Shown here in pieces: positions 25,872 through 34,145 of a stretch of 34,145 bases of DNA (position 1 is its first letter; every line of letters begins with the position of its first letter). The translations under genes and the position numbers were made by a program. The stretch covers positions 1 to 34,145 of the forward strand of contig CAYYPK010000058.1 of assembly GCA_964473525.1 (NCBI GenBank), given 5' to 3'. The notes under the pieces are model-generated. The model was not told the origin of the DNA and did no database searches. It saw nothing but the letters and a program-made list of their open reading frames with translations. Source of the DNA: GCA-2687025 sp964473525. GTDB taxonomy: Bacteria; Poribacteria; WGA-4E; GCA-2687025.

Positions 25872-28800
25872 ATGCGTCGCTTCCTCAACCTCCTATTCGG
25901 CCGTCGTTCCAAGGCATCCAATTCCCAGGACGTTCCTCTAGTTCGAGACGAAGCTGAACCGGTGCATGTTCACGAAATCGCTGCACAGACGGATCTGACA
26001 AGCCAGCAGATTCTCGAATGGCTCAAACGGCGCGGAATCAGCGTCAAGCACCACGGGCTTGCCGTGCCGAAGGATATTGCCGACGAAGTGATCAATGCCT
26101 GGAAGAGCGGGGACACCTTCGACAAACAAGTCCTCGTCCACGCCATCGCCGATCAGATCGGAGAGAACAGTCAGCAAGTCGTCACGTGGCTCCAGGCTCA
26201 GGGCATAGACGTTACGCACCACGCCAACACGGTCTCCCAAGACATTGCGGACAGCGTATTGGCGGCCTATGAGAACGGCGATTTCACGCCGCAACCAGCG
26301 GCAATGGACAAATCCGGAACGTCGGGAATCGATGCCGGGGTGAGACATGAAGGTCCCGACAAGTCGGCAGTCGATCGGGAGCATAGCGAAGAGCCTGAAC
26401 CGAATCCAGCACATGAACCGGTAACCGCGGCCCCGACGCAGAGCGGAAACCGCCAAGGTCCGGAATCTCCGGTAGAACCCCGCAGGAGCACGACATCCAC
26501 CGAGACCGCCGAACCGTCGGGTGGCGATCCCCCCCTTGCCACGGAAGAATCAGAGACAACGATGGACGTCGGCGGAGAAGACGGTGTCAATGAGGAAGAC
26601 GTGCTTTCGTCCTTAGATGTAGCCGGCCCTCGGGGCATCGACGACATCATCGCATTGCTCGGCAACCAGGCAGGATTTGGTGATGAGGTCCTGGATTTAG
26701 CACGAGATTTCTTGGACAGCCACGGACAAGAGTCCATACAGATCCTCCTGTCCGCTATAAATGAAGGCCCCGAGCAGACCATCATGGGCGCGTGCGAAGC
26801 ATTCAGCATCCTTGGACACCGCGCTTTGCCTCCGCTGATGGCGGTACTGCGTCATCAAGATTCCGACGTGTATTCGGCCGCAGTGTTGGCTCTATCGGAG
26901 TTGGGTGAGATAGGCCGGCCAGCAGCCCCGTACCTCGTGCGTACAGCTCTTTCTGCAGATCCAAATCGCGATGTGCGTTATACATCGATACTCACCCTAG
27001 GTATGCTGAGTGCGTCCGACGAGGAGGTCGTCGACGCACTCAGCATACTGATTGAGGATGACGATCCGGCTATCCGGGAGGCGGCCGCGGTCTACTTCCG
27101 TAAGGTAGGAATTCCGAGCTCTGAGATCCGACACATCCTCCAACGCACTCTCCACGATGACTGCCTCGAAACACGAGTGTTCGCCGCTATTGCCCTAACG
27201 GAGAGTGGACAGTCGACCGAAGAAGCCAGGTCGGCATTGCTAGCTGGACTCCGAAGCGAGGTGGAGGAAGTTCGATCTGCCGCGGCGATTGCTATTGGGC
27301 AAGCAGGGAAGGCCTCGTCACTAGCAGTACCTAGTCTAGTCGACCTGCTGGATGACGACAGCGAAGATCTGCGACTGATGGCAGCCCTCGCCCTGACGCA
27401 GATGGGAGCAGAGGCTATCCCGACCCTTGTCTCAGTCGTGTCAGACGGCAGCCTACGGGCCCGCGAAAGTGCCGCTCGTGCCATCCTGGCGACTGGTGAA
27501 CAGGCAGCAGGCGCTGTCGAGAGTCTGCTGCCTCTCATGGGTCACCCAGAGCAGTGGGTACGCACTATGACGGGACGCGTACTCGCGAAGATCGGCGAGT
27601 CCGCACTGGGCCTTGTGATGGACTGCGTGACGGATGTAAGCCGCGACCGCCGGGAAACAGCACTCCTCGCTTTGGACTACATGGAGTCACTCCCGGAACA
27701 TGTCCTCCCATCAATCATGCGTACGCTCACCGACTCTGATCCAGGCGTTCGTATCTTGTCGGCCGCGATCTTGGCGAGTATTGAGGTCGCCTCTGACGAG
27801 GTGGTGGACACGCTATCGGACCTGCTTAGATCCCCGTATGGCGAGATCAAATCGCGAGTACCGAAGATCCTTGTCGACCTAGGTCCAACAGCGGAACCGG
27901 CAATCCCGGGTCTGCTGTACGCACTCGGTGACTCAGAACCGAATGTACGTGGATGGTGCACCCACGCGTTAAGAGCGATTGGTCATTGCTCTCCTGCTGT
28001 CGCAACCGCACTTGCAGGTGCTTTGCATGATGATGACGAGAATGTGCGAGGAGGGGCGATTGAGGCACTCGCGAGACTAGATCCGCCGGCTGCAGTCGAG
28101 CATATGCTCTCCTGTCTGAGCGATGTAAGCCCAGTCGTACGGTACCGCGCTGCGAGTCTGCTTGGCCTGATTGAGGAGGATCCTGGTGAGGATGGCCGGT
28201 CTGCCTTGGTCGCAGTTCTGTCAGATGGCGATGCTACAGTCAGGCGGGCTGCGGTTAGGTCGCTAGGCATTATCGGATTCTCGGACTGGCACTCACAGGC
28301 GGCACTAACGGCCCTGCTCAGCGATCCCGACAATATGGTCCGCGCGGCGTCCGCCATATCGCTAGTCGCTAACGACCCTTACGCGACAGTGGCTTTGGAC
28401 ATCGTCGTCAGTTCGCTAGGTAGCTTAGATCGTGAAGTGGCCACGGACGCGGCTTACGTATTAGCGGGCCGTTCCAATCCACCAGTTGACGCTATTGCGG
28501 AAGTATTACGGACCGGACATCTCCTCGCTCGTCGACAAGCTGCTCGGTCCCTCGCCTCGGCGGAGGAAAGTACTACGACCGCGCTTACGGCCCTTCAGGA
28601 CAGTGTCGAGGACCCAGATGAACTGGTCAGGACCCACGCAGCATGCGCACTTGCTAGCTTTGGCTTAGACACTCCGCAGGCGATTGCCACTCTGTCACAG
28701 TCGCTACAAAGTCGCGACGGCACCGTTCGAGATGTCGCTCTTGAGGGATTGGTGAACGCACAGGTTGCCGCCGTACCCGCTGCCGCCGACCTTACCCAGC

Positions 28801-30887
28801 ACCCCGATGCGATAGTGCGATCCAGCGCAATAGCCGTATTGAGAGAGATCGGTACCGCCGCACACGAGGCGCTCCCAGCCTTGATTCGCACACTGGAGGA
28901 CCCAGAACCGGCCGTCGTATACGAGGCCCTAGCTGCGGTAGGTCAGATGGGCGACGCCGCGAACGAGGCGATCCCAAGTCTGTTGGAGTTGCTCAAGAAT
29001 GACTTCGCCGAGATTCGGGCGCGCTGTGCTTGGACACTGTCACAGATTCCGCCGTCGGACCACGAGTCCGTGGTCAACGAGGCACTTACCACTGCTATGG
29101 CGGATAGCGTAGAAACCGTAAGGGCCCAGGCAGCGCTCGCGCTCGCGGGGTCTGGACATGCCGAACGTGTATCCGTAGATATCTTACTGAAAACCTTGGC
29201 TCACGAGGGATCTCAAGAGGCGGTGGCCTATGCACTGTGTTCGATTGGTGAGGCTGCGCGGGCGGGAGTCGGCACCGCGCTGAACAGCGACTCGAAGGAC
29301 GTCCGATGGTGGGCCTCTAGAATCCTCAAGGAGATGACATCTCCATCCCGAACCGGCATCGCCGCGTGGGACCTGCCGGACGACGGCCCCATACTCATTG
29401 AGGTCCTCATCAATCCTCGCTCAAAGACCGGAGATGAAGTCCCCTGGGCCGAAGGAAGAGAGTACATAAGGCAGTCGGTGCTTCGAATCAGAGCAGAGGG
29501 TACACCGGAGGAACTTGAGGAACTTAGCCGAGCTCTCTTGCCGATCAACCATCTGCCAGGAAGGTCAATAGATGAGGGCGGCAACCTCGGTCGCTATACG
29601 TTCCACCCCGAGGAATTGGGGATGACGGTCTCCGATGCCCTTGGAAGCGGTGTACTTGAGGGCGATGTTCCCCACGTCGGTCCAGCGGCCGCGGAGGGGC
29701 GCGCTGGATGCGACGCGTATCCGACGCTACCGCAGGGCACGGACAGCCACCCACCGCTACACGGGGATCTGTTCCCGCATGCCCGCGTAGAGCACCCCAC
29801 ACTGGGCACCGGAAGAGTGCTGTCCGTGAGAATGCTGCGTCGGTCCGAGCAACACGGGGCCACGATCGCGTTCGAAGATGGGAAAGAGCGAGATGTCGTC
29901 ACGGAAATCGCCAACCTGACGCTACTGCAGACTGATACCGTCATGCACCCGCCTGATCCCGCAGATGCGCAGGCCTGGACCGATCTCGTGATCGCCTTGT
30001 CCGGATCCCCCGACGAGATGGGCAGGACACCATCCACAGTCTCGCTCCTGCAGGTACATGCGTACGCACCCGCGATCGAGCGCGCAAGCTACGCTGAAGA
30101 TGAGGAGTGGCAGGGGACACTGCAGTGGCAGTGGCAGGAACACATCCCCGCGCTGGCCTGGACAGAAGCGATAGCGGCGCCTCTGAGACAGCGAAACGAC
30201 TTCGTCTCCGAGTCCCAACTACAGTCCAATGCTCAGCTGTGTGTACGACGCATCGGACCGGTCGCCGTCCCTCATCTAGTCGACGGCTTGGTCGGCACCG
30301 ACTGGTTGACTGCACGCGCAGCTGCACGGCTTTTATCGTCACTTGGGGAAGTCGCTGCCGCCGCCGCGCCAGCGCTTCTGTTCATTCTGTCTCGCCAGGA
30401 GTCGGCATACTTCTCCGAAGGGGCGGCACAACAGGTTCGGCTTGCATCTGCCACAGCGCTTATTGATCTGTACTCGGCCACTACCGGAGGTAGCCCGACG
30501 GCCGCCCAGATTAGGAATACAGTAGTCGCGTTCCTAGTAGCCCACATCCGTGAGGGTGCCGAACAGTCCATCGACGAGGGCGCAGCATCACAGCTGCGAA
30601 GAATCGCCCCGCTCGCCGAGAACCAGGTGCCCCTTCTGATCGAGGCCTACGATACACGCGAGCAAGCCATAAGGCGCGGGGCGAGCGCATGCGATGCATA
30701 CGACATCGACTCCGGACCCGTCGGAATCAGAGACGTCTACCTGTATAATCTGGGCGAACTCGCACACACGCTGGCGCAGATAGGCACTCCTGCATCCGAG
30801 GAGAAAGCGAGAGAGTTTGCCAGATGGCACCGTCGCATGCTGGATGAGTCGCCGCGATGGGCAGCTGCGTGGTTCGAGAAGCAGTAA
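25872..30887 (+). CDS. Giant HEAT-repeat protein with two IF2_N-like domains and a Tudor-like domain
   Basis: A 1671-residue protein from the ATG at 25872 with AGGAGAT just upstream. It starts with a short amphipathic, basic segment (MRRFLNLLFGRR). Two copies of a small helical domain follow at about 31-78 and 88-134 (VHEIAAQTDLTSQQILEWL and VHAIADQIGENSQQVVTWL, each ending in DIAD), like the N-terminal domain of translation factor IF2. Residues 140-245 are a polar, Pro/Glu-rich linker. About two dozen HEAT/PBS-lyase repeats run to about 1165. Residues 1180-1255 form a module shared with the small gene at 32270-32659. A Tudor/PcrA-C-terminal-like strand set (HPTLGTGRVLSV to NLTLL) lies at about 1308-1350, then more HEAT-like helices to the end. 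A scaffold or sensor role is inferred; no catalytic motif is seen. Confidence 0.88.
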   Translation: MRRFLNLLFGRRSKASNSQDVPLVRDEAEPVHVHEIAAQTDLTSQQILEWLKRRGISVKHHGLAVPKDIADEVINAWKSGDTFDKQVLVHAIADQIGENSQQVVTWLQAQGIDVTHHANTVSQDIADSVLAAYENGDFTPQPAAMDKSGTSGIDAGVRHEGPDKSAVDREHSEEPEPNPAHEPVTAAPTQSGNRQGPESPVEPRRSTTSTETAEPSGGDPPLATEESETTMDVGGEDGVNEEDVLSSLDVAGPRGIDDIIALLGNQAGFGDEVLDLARDFLDSHGQESIQILLSAINEGPEQTIMGACEAFSILGHRALPPLMAVLRHQDSDVYSAAVLALSELGEIGRPAAPYLVRTALSADPNRDVRYTSILTLGMLSASDEEVVDALSILIEDDDPAIREAAAVYFRKVGIPSSEIRHILQRTLHDDCLETRVFAAIALTESGQSTEEARSALLAGLRSEVEEVRSAAAIAIGQAGKASSLAVPSLVDLLDDDSEDLRLMAALALTQMGAEAIPTLVSVVSDGSLRARESAARAILATGEQAAGAVESLLPLMGHPEQWVRTMTGRVLAKIGESALGLVMDCVTDVSRDRRETALLALDYMESLPEHVLPSIMRTLTDSDPGVRILSAAILASIEVASDEVVDTLSDLLRSPYGEIKSRVPKILVDLGPTAEPAIPGLLYALGDSEPNVRGWCTHALRAIGHCSPAVATALAGALHDDDENVRGGAIEALARLDPPAAVEHMLSCLSDVSPVVRYRAASLLGLIEEDPGEDGRSALVAVLSDGDATVRRAAVRSLGIIGFSDWHSQAALTALLSDPDNMVRAASAISLVANDPYATVALDIVVSSLGSLDREVATDAAYVLAGRSNPPVDAIAEVLRTGHLLARRQAARSLASAEESTTTALTALQDSVEDPDELVRTHAACALASFGLDTPQAIATLSQSLQSRDGTVRDVALEGLVNAQVAAVPAAADLTQHPDAIVRSSAIAVLREIGTAAHEALPALIRTLEDPEPAVVYEALAAVGQMGDAANEAIPSLLELLKNDFAEIRARCAWTLSQIPPSDHESVVNEALTTAMADSVETVRAQAALALAGSGHAERVSVDILLKTLAHEGSQEAVAYALCSIGEAARAGVGTALNSDSKDVRWWASRILKEMTSPSRTGIAAWDLPDDGPILIEVLINPRSKTGDEVPWAEGREYIRQSVLRIRAEGTPEELEELSRALLPINHLPGRSIDEGGNLGRYTFHPEELGMTVSDALGSGVLEGDVPHVGPAAAEGRAGCDAYPTLPQGTDSHPPLHGDLFPHARVEHPTLGTGRVLSVRMLRRSEQHGATIAFEDGKERDVVTEIANLTLLQTDTVMHPPDPADAQAWTDLVIALSGSPDEMGRTPSTVSLLQVHAYAPAIERASYAEDEEWQGTLQWQWQEHIPALAWTEAIAAPLRQRNDFVSESQLQSNAQLCVRRIGPVAVPHLVDGLVGTDWLTARAAARLLSSLGEVAAAAAPALLFILSRQESAYFSEGAAQQVRLASATALIDLYSATTGGSPTAAQIRNTVVAFLVAHIREGAEQSIDEGAASQLRRIAPLAENQVPLLIEAYDTREQAIRRGASACDAYDIDSGPVGIRDVYLYNLGELAHTLAQIGTPASEEKAREFARWHRRMLDESPRWAAAWFEKQ

Positions 30888-30941
30888 TCCTAGCTGCTAC
30901 GGCGGACCCGTGCCGTGGCACACATGGGACGATCTTGTAGA

Positions 30942-30983
30942 AAGGCCACGGTGCTCTAACTGCGCTTGTCCGGCGTGGCCTTT
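30942..30983 (+). terminator. Hairpin terminator after the HEAT gene
   Basis: AAAGGCCACG (30942-30951) and CGTGGCCTTT (30974-30983) form a perfect 10-bp stem with a 22-nt loop, flanked by A and T tracts. It lies 55 nt past the HEAT stop. It covers the upstream TTG (30966) and GTG (30975) that would extend the next gene, which argues for the downstream GTG as that gene's start. Confidence 0.7.
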
Positions 30984-31022
30984 AGAGATTGGCGACCATG
31001 GGACGGAGATGAAGGGGACCTC

Positions 31023-31931
31023 GTGGAAGTTCTGGTCATAATCGTCGTCCTGATCTGGGTGATCGCCAAGCTATCCGGGCCCTCGGATGGAAACTCCAAT
31101 ACGGAGGAGTCTCGTCTCTCGGAGAAGCCTACACACAACAGAGAGAGAGCGGCGGATAGTCAGCCCTCCGACGGACTGAACACACCTGCAACACTTGTAG
31201 GCATCCGCCACTACGGCGGAGCCCTCCCAGTCGGGTGTCCCATCCAGCTTAGGCATGAACCCACCAATCCCTACGACGCGAACGCGATCGCCGCCTATGT
31301 GGGAGATGTGAAGCGTGGACACCTGCCCAAAGAACTCGCCGCACGCCTCGCACCGACGCTGGGTGAACGAAGCTTCAGTGGTGTAGTGACAGGCCACTCC
31401 GACGGCTACAAGCAGCCCATCAGATTTAGCACGACGCCATGTCCGGTCGAAGAGGGTGGTGGTCGTGCATCACCCTCCCCTTTTGATGGGACAGACTCCA
31501 CTCAGCGCGATGGCCGTCAGAATGACCACAGTCACCCCGAACCCGTTACAGTCGCGGGTCTAGCTACCGAATACCGCAGCCCCAGCAAGCAGATGGTAGA
31601 TCGACCCGGTCATGTGGGCGTGGCCCCAACGACGCGACCCGAGGAAATCCGTGGACGGGATGGCGTAACCCGAACGGTCACACGTCGTGTGGGCGGGCAG
31701 CCACTGAGTCATGATAGCCAGACGCACAGGCCGCCGGAGATGCGCTCCGGGCACACCATCGTGGCACGTGCGCCAATCGGGTCTTCCGGTTCCACAGATC
31801 TCGCCCAGGGGCATGATCTGATACCCTACTGGGAACCATACCCGGGAGCGTATCCAGATCCGGAAGACCCCGATCTTGCGCAGACCTACGACTATTACCA
31901 TTCCGACGATGGAGATGATGACGATAGCTGA
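31023..31931 (+). CDS. Membrane-anchored HIRAN-domain protein
   Basis: A 302-residue protein from the GTG at 31023, which has AAGGGGA in front of it. The N-terminus MEVLVIIVVLIWVIAKLSG is a single membrane helix. A charged linker leads to a HIRAN domain at about 56-138: TLVGIRHYGGALPVG, then LRHEPTNPYDANAIAAYVG, GHLPKELAARLAP and FSGVVTG. HIRAN domains bind the 3' ends of single-stranded DNA or damaged DNA and usually sit next to helicase parts; here the domain stands alone with an anchor. The C-terminal 160 residues are low-complexity and end in a very acidic tail (YYHSDDGDDDDS). It follows the HEAT gene after a terminator, so it may have its own promoter. The HIRAN call is good; the role is unknown. 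Confidence 0.85.
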   Translation: MEVLVIIVVLIWVIAKLSGPSDGNSNTEESRLSEKPTHNRERAADSQPSDGLNTPATLVGIRHYGGALPVGCPIQLRHEPTNPYDANAIAAYVGDVKRGHLPKELAARLAPTLGERSFSGVVTGHSDGYKQPIRFSTTPCPVEEGGGRASPSPFDGTDSTQRDGRQNDHSHPEPVTVAGLATEYRSPSKQMVDRPGHVGVAPTTRPEEIRGRDGVTRTVTRRVGGQPLSHDSQTHRPPEMRSGHTIVARAPIGSSGSTDLAQGHDLIPYWEPYPGAYPDPEDPDLAQTYDYYHSDDGDDDDS

Positions 31932-32269
31932 TATCAGGAGATCGGTCTGCGGGGCGTCACGAGTACATGACATGCGACGACGTTCGCTCGACACGTCTGC
32001 CAGCGACCGCCATAATCACGTTGCATCGGTCTGCCCTCTCACCACGCAGCTCCATGAACTCCAGATGCTCTAGGATCGCACTGGGTAAACAGGAAGTTGC
32101 TGGTGCGGAACCTCCACCGCCCTAGGCACACAGTCCGACAATGACGCTACTGCCGTCGCGAACGAGAAGCCGTCCACTCGTACGGGTGACATGTTCCCGA
32201 TGGTTTGGCCACGCGTCTCACCAGGTCAACGCGGTATTGCGCGAAGTACCTAGTTCGGGGAATGAGGGA
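31932..32269. other. Region between convergent genes, with a remnant repeat
   Basis: No gene is supported. It holds a 27-bp stretch (32208-32234) that repeats, with two mismatches, sequence inside the 3' end of the next gene (32345-32371), in the same orientation, 137 bp apart. Beyond it the similarity fades, so it looks like the rest of a partial duplication of that gene's end. Confidence 0.55.
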
Positions 32270-32659
32270 TCAACCCACAGATTTATCGGTAATGCCGAGT
32301 TCTTCGGGCTCGAAGACATGATACCCAGGGAATATAGCTGGCCCGCCACCCGTCTCACCAGGTCGACGCGGCCTTGGACGCAAACCCAGCTTCATGAAAC
32401 GCTGGCGCTCTTCCTCTGTACCCTCTGTAAGTGCTCGAATCACCTGCCGTTTCACGACCTCGCGTTCGTCCGAACGGGACAGATTCAGCTTAGCTTGGGA
32501 TCGGGGACTTAATCCCGCCTCGATCAGAGAGCCTCCACGAGGCCGAGCACCCGCAGGAGGTGGACCGCTCGCGGTACGCTCATTCTGCCGGACATCGTCG
32601 TCACTGTTCGACCCGCCACTCAGTAGATTTAGAATGCCTCGTATGGTTCCGGACGCCAT
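32270..32659 (-). CDS. Small protein sharing a C-terminal module with the HEAT protein
   Basis: A 129-residue protein from the ATG at 32657-32659, behind a GGGAGAT site; a TTG at 32722 is not needed. The N-terminus MASGTIRGILNLLSGG resembles the start of the HEAT protein (MRRFLNLLFG). A Pro/Gly-rich linker follows. Residues 49-127 match HEAT-protein residues 1180-1255: PRS near the start, RE..KRQVIRALTEGTEEE, then GG and YHVFEPEELGIT. The gene is on the opposite strand to the HEAT and HIRAN genes and convergent with HIRAN. No known function; the shared ends suggest it binds the same partner or surface as the HEAT protein, or is a fragment-derived regulator. Confidence 0.75.
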   Translation of the reverse strand: MASGTIRGILNLLSGGSNSDDDVRQNERTASGPPPAGARPRGGSLIEAGLSPRSQAKLNLSRSDEREVVKRQVIRALTEGTEEERQRFMKLGLRPRPRRPGETGGGPAIFPGYHVFEPEELGITDKSVG

Positions 32660-33359
32660 TGCGATCTCCCGCAGACACCTGGCAGTATTGGGCAACGCTG
32701 GATCTAGTATTAGCACGCCCAACCATCGCCCGCAGCAGTCTTCGGATGTACTGGATGCTGCCTTACCGCATGCGACGCAGAACCGTCCGCATACTCAGTT
32801 CACTGAGTGCGGATACATGGCCTGCTAATCAACAGCTGGCGCTCGCCGAGCACCCATCTTCCGATAACCATGATTATGTCGTCGGAAATCGACCCAAATC
32901 GCCCCATCACTGCCCTCCGCGCCACATCAAGCGCTATATGTTGTGGATTACCCCACCGAAACGCGCGCGAAAATGTACCGAATCGCGCGGATCACTAAAA
33001 CACAACATGTGCGGGGTCGGCAGAGACCTTCAAACTAGCGACGATCGCGCGCAATCGCACTCACCACACGCCGATTACGCGCGTGCACCCAGTTGTTGAC
33101 TGCAGGGGGACCGTACGGCACGATGTGATCAACCGCCCAGGTGGCGGGAGCAAACAAGGTCTGAAGACGAAAGACCGCCCGAGGTCTCACTAACCAAGGC
33201 GGTCCTTCACAAACTCTTCAATAGCGGTGTTCGGCGCTACCAACGTCGAACATTGTGCCGGCGATTTGTGTACCTCCGGCGCTGCAATAGTACCACGGCG
33301 TTGGGTCGTACGCAAGTGCCACAAGGTTCGTGTGCACGCGGCACGGCGAGGAACGCACG
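32660..33359. other. 700-bp intergenic region with two hairpins
   Basis: No gene is supported. A hairpin at 32786-32813 has arms TCCGCA-TA-CTCAG and CTGAGTGCGGA with a TTCA loop (11 pairs, 2-nt bulge). A second at 33173-33204 pairs GACCGCC with GGCGGTC over an 18-nt loop. The middle (about 32900-33080) has many GCGCG runs. The promoters of the small minus-strand gene and the winged-helix gene should lie here. Confidence 0.5.
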
Positions 33360-34145
33360 ATGGAGCAGCACGCAACTGCGGTCGCCACACCCGACCCCGA
33401 ACGCTCGCCCAAACCGGTGCATACGATCCGGTATCTCCACGGCGCCAACGCGCTACGGTCGACCCTCGCGGAGACGCATGGCGCTTCGCGCGCGGTAGCA
33501 GCCACATCACTACTCACGTCGCTGTTGCTGACGTGCGACGCGATGCCCGGCGTCATGAACCGTCTGCGCCGGGGAGGCTCCGTGAAGTTCTGGACCTCAC
33601 AGATTGTCGACCTGTCTGGGCAGAGCGAGAGCACTCAGCGGCGCGCGCGGTCTATCCTGCGCGATGCAGGTGTCCTAGAAGAGCGCCGTCTAACGTCCGG
33701 CGAGGTTTCCATGCGGATAGACCTCAAACTGCTCCTGGCCGCGACGCCATCGGTCGTTGGCGCGCCCGACGACGACGTGACCGTCCAAGAGCCGACACGC
33801 AAACGAAAAGCAGTTGCTAAGGCTGCGGTCAATATGACCGACATCCGCCCCTACGGGGCTCCTGAACTCCAGACTCTTTCGACTACGGGTAATGGAGCAC
33901 CTACGCGCATGCGCGAAGCGGTCGGCGGACCCGACGCCTTGACGAACGATTTGGAAGTTTCGGAACGGATTGACACCGGGCCGGATGGACCCACTACCTC
34001 GATGGCTGCCTCGACGGGTTACGTCCATGCCACACCGATAGAGCCAGGACAGGAACCCCTGTCCCTGTCGGACCGAGAACTCGTGAACGACGGAGGGTGT
34101 CAAGGATTCGGTGTAAACGGCCTTCTCACGTCACTGGCATCCTGT
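33360..34145 (+). CDS. Winged-helix DNA-binding protein (partial, runs off right edge)
   Basis: An open frame of 262 codons with no stop up to the window end, starting at the ATG at 33360 with GAGGAACG about 6 bases upstream. I read every codon. The first 60 residues are partly hydrophobic and helical (SRAVAATSLLTSLLLTCD). Residues 74-110 form a helix-turn-helix (VKFWTSQIVDLSGQSESTQRR, then ILRDAGVLEERR) with a strand pair (SGEVSMRIDLKLL) as the wing, the layout of plasmid/phage replication or regulatory proteins that start with WxSxxxLA-type HTHs. The visible rest is polar and low-complexity, with a basic TRKRKAVAK patch near residue 147. Replication initiator or transcription factor are both possible. 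Confidence 0.75.
   Translation, partial: MEQHATAVATPDPERSPKPVHTIRYLHGANALRSTLAETHGASRAVAATSLLTSLLLTCDAMPGVMNRLRRGGSVKFWTSQIVDLSGQSESTQRRARSILRDAGVLEERRLTSGEVSMRIDLKLLLAATPSVVGAPDDDVTVQEPTRKRKAVAKAAVNMTDIRPYGAPELQTLSTTGNGAPTRMREAVGGPDALTNDLEVSERIDTGPDGPTTSMAASTGYVHATPIEPGQEPLSLSDRELVNDGGCQGFGVNGLLTSLASC

Noticed and set aside
30966..31022. Earlier TTG or GTG start for the HIRAN gene
   Set aside because: Both codons lie in or beside a perfect 10-bp terminator hairpin, and the GTG at 31023 has its own ribosome-binding site.
33190..33510. Minus-strand frame ending in IEEFVKDRLG
   Set aside because: The end looks protein-like, but the frame runs antisense into the winged-helix gene and has no homologous motif; at most a gene remnant.

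Overview
This is a GC-rich bacterial accessory region. It holds a BREX anti-phage locus, a nuclease/ATPase cassette, and a second, mostly unfamiliar gene cluster. I cannot assign a phylum from the sequence. Dense minus-strand operons with 4-bp overlaps, a remnant of a sliding-clamp gene, a decayed gene copy and several repeat families fit a defence island or a large plasmid/genomic island. There is no tRNA, rRNA, CRISPR array or transposase that I can recognise.

Left part (1-11.5 kb, minus strand, read right to left): brxA, brxB, brxC, then two pglX methyltransferase genes in tandem. This is the order of a type 1 BREX operon. pglZ and brxL would be expected beyond the left edge, which cuts the second pglX. 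The two PglX proteins are nearly identical at both ends but have very different central (target-recognition) parts, so the locus seems built to modify two DNA motifs or to exchange specificities.

Middle part (11.5-19.9 kb, minus strand): a small unknown protein, a double zinc-ribbon protein (with a decayed duplicate of its 3' end just before brxA), a YhaN/SbcC-like ATPase overlapping a YhaO/SbcD-like nuclease, a small DUF5655-like protein, an ADP-ribosylglycohydrolase with an extra C-terminal domain, and a 224-residue protein that may have a clamp-like fold.

19.9-23.6 kb is a junction-like zone. It has a 900-bp gene-free stretch with two copies of a 91-bp stem-loop repeat, an unknown 225-residue gene, a promoter region with an 11-bp-phased GTGCAT array in front of a small HTH gene, a truncated dnaN (domain III only), and a conserved hypothetical gene.

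Right part (23.6-34.1 kb, mostly plus strand): a DUF697 membrane protein paired with a membrane-anchored protein carrying a PD-(D/E)xK-like motif; a 1671-residue protein with two IF2_N-like domains, a long HEAT array and a Tudor-like domain; a membrane-anchored HIRAN protein; a small minus-strand protein sharing a roughly 75-residue module with the giant HEAT protein; and a winged-helix protein running off the right edge. The shared module and membrane signatures suggest that parts of this cluster work together. This is the best candidate here for an undescribed system, but the function is inference.
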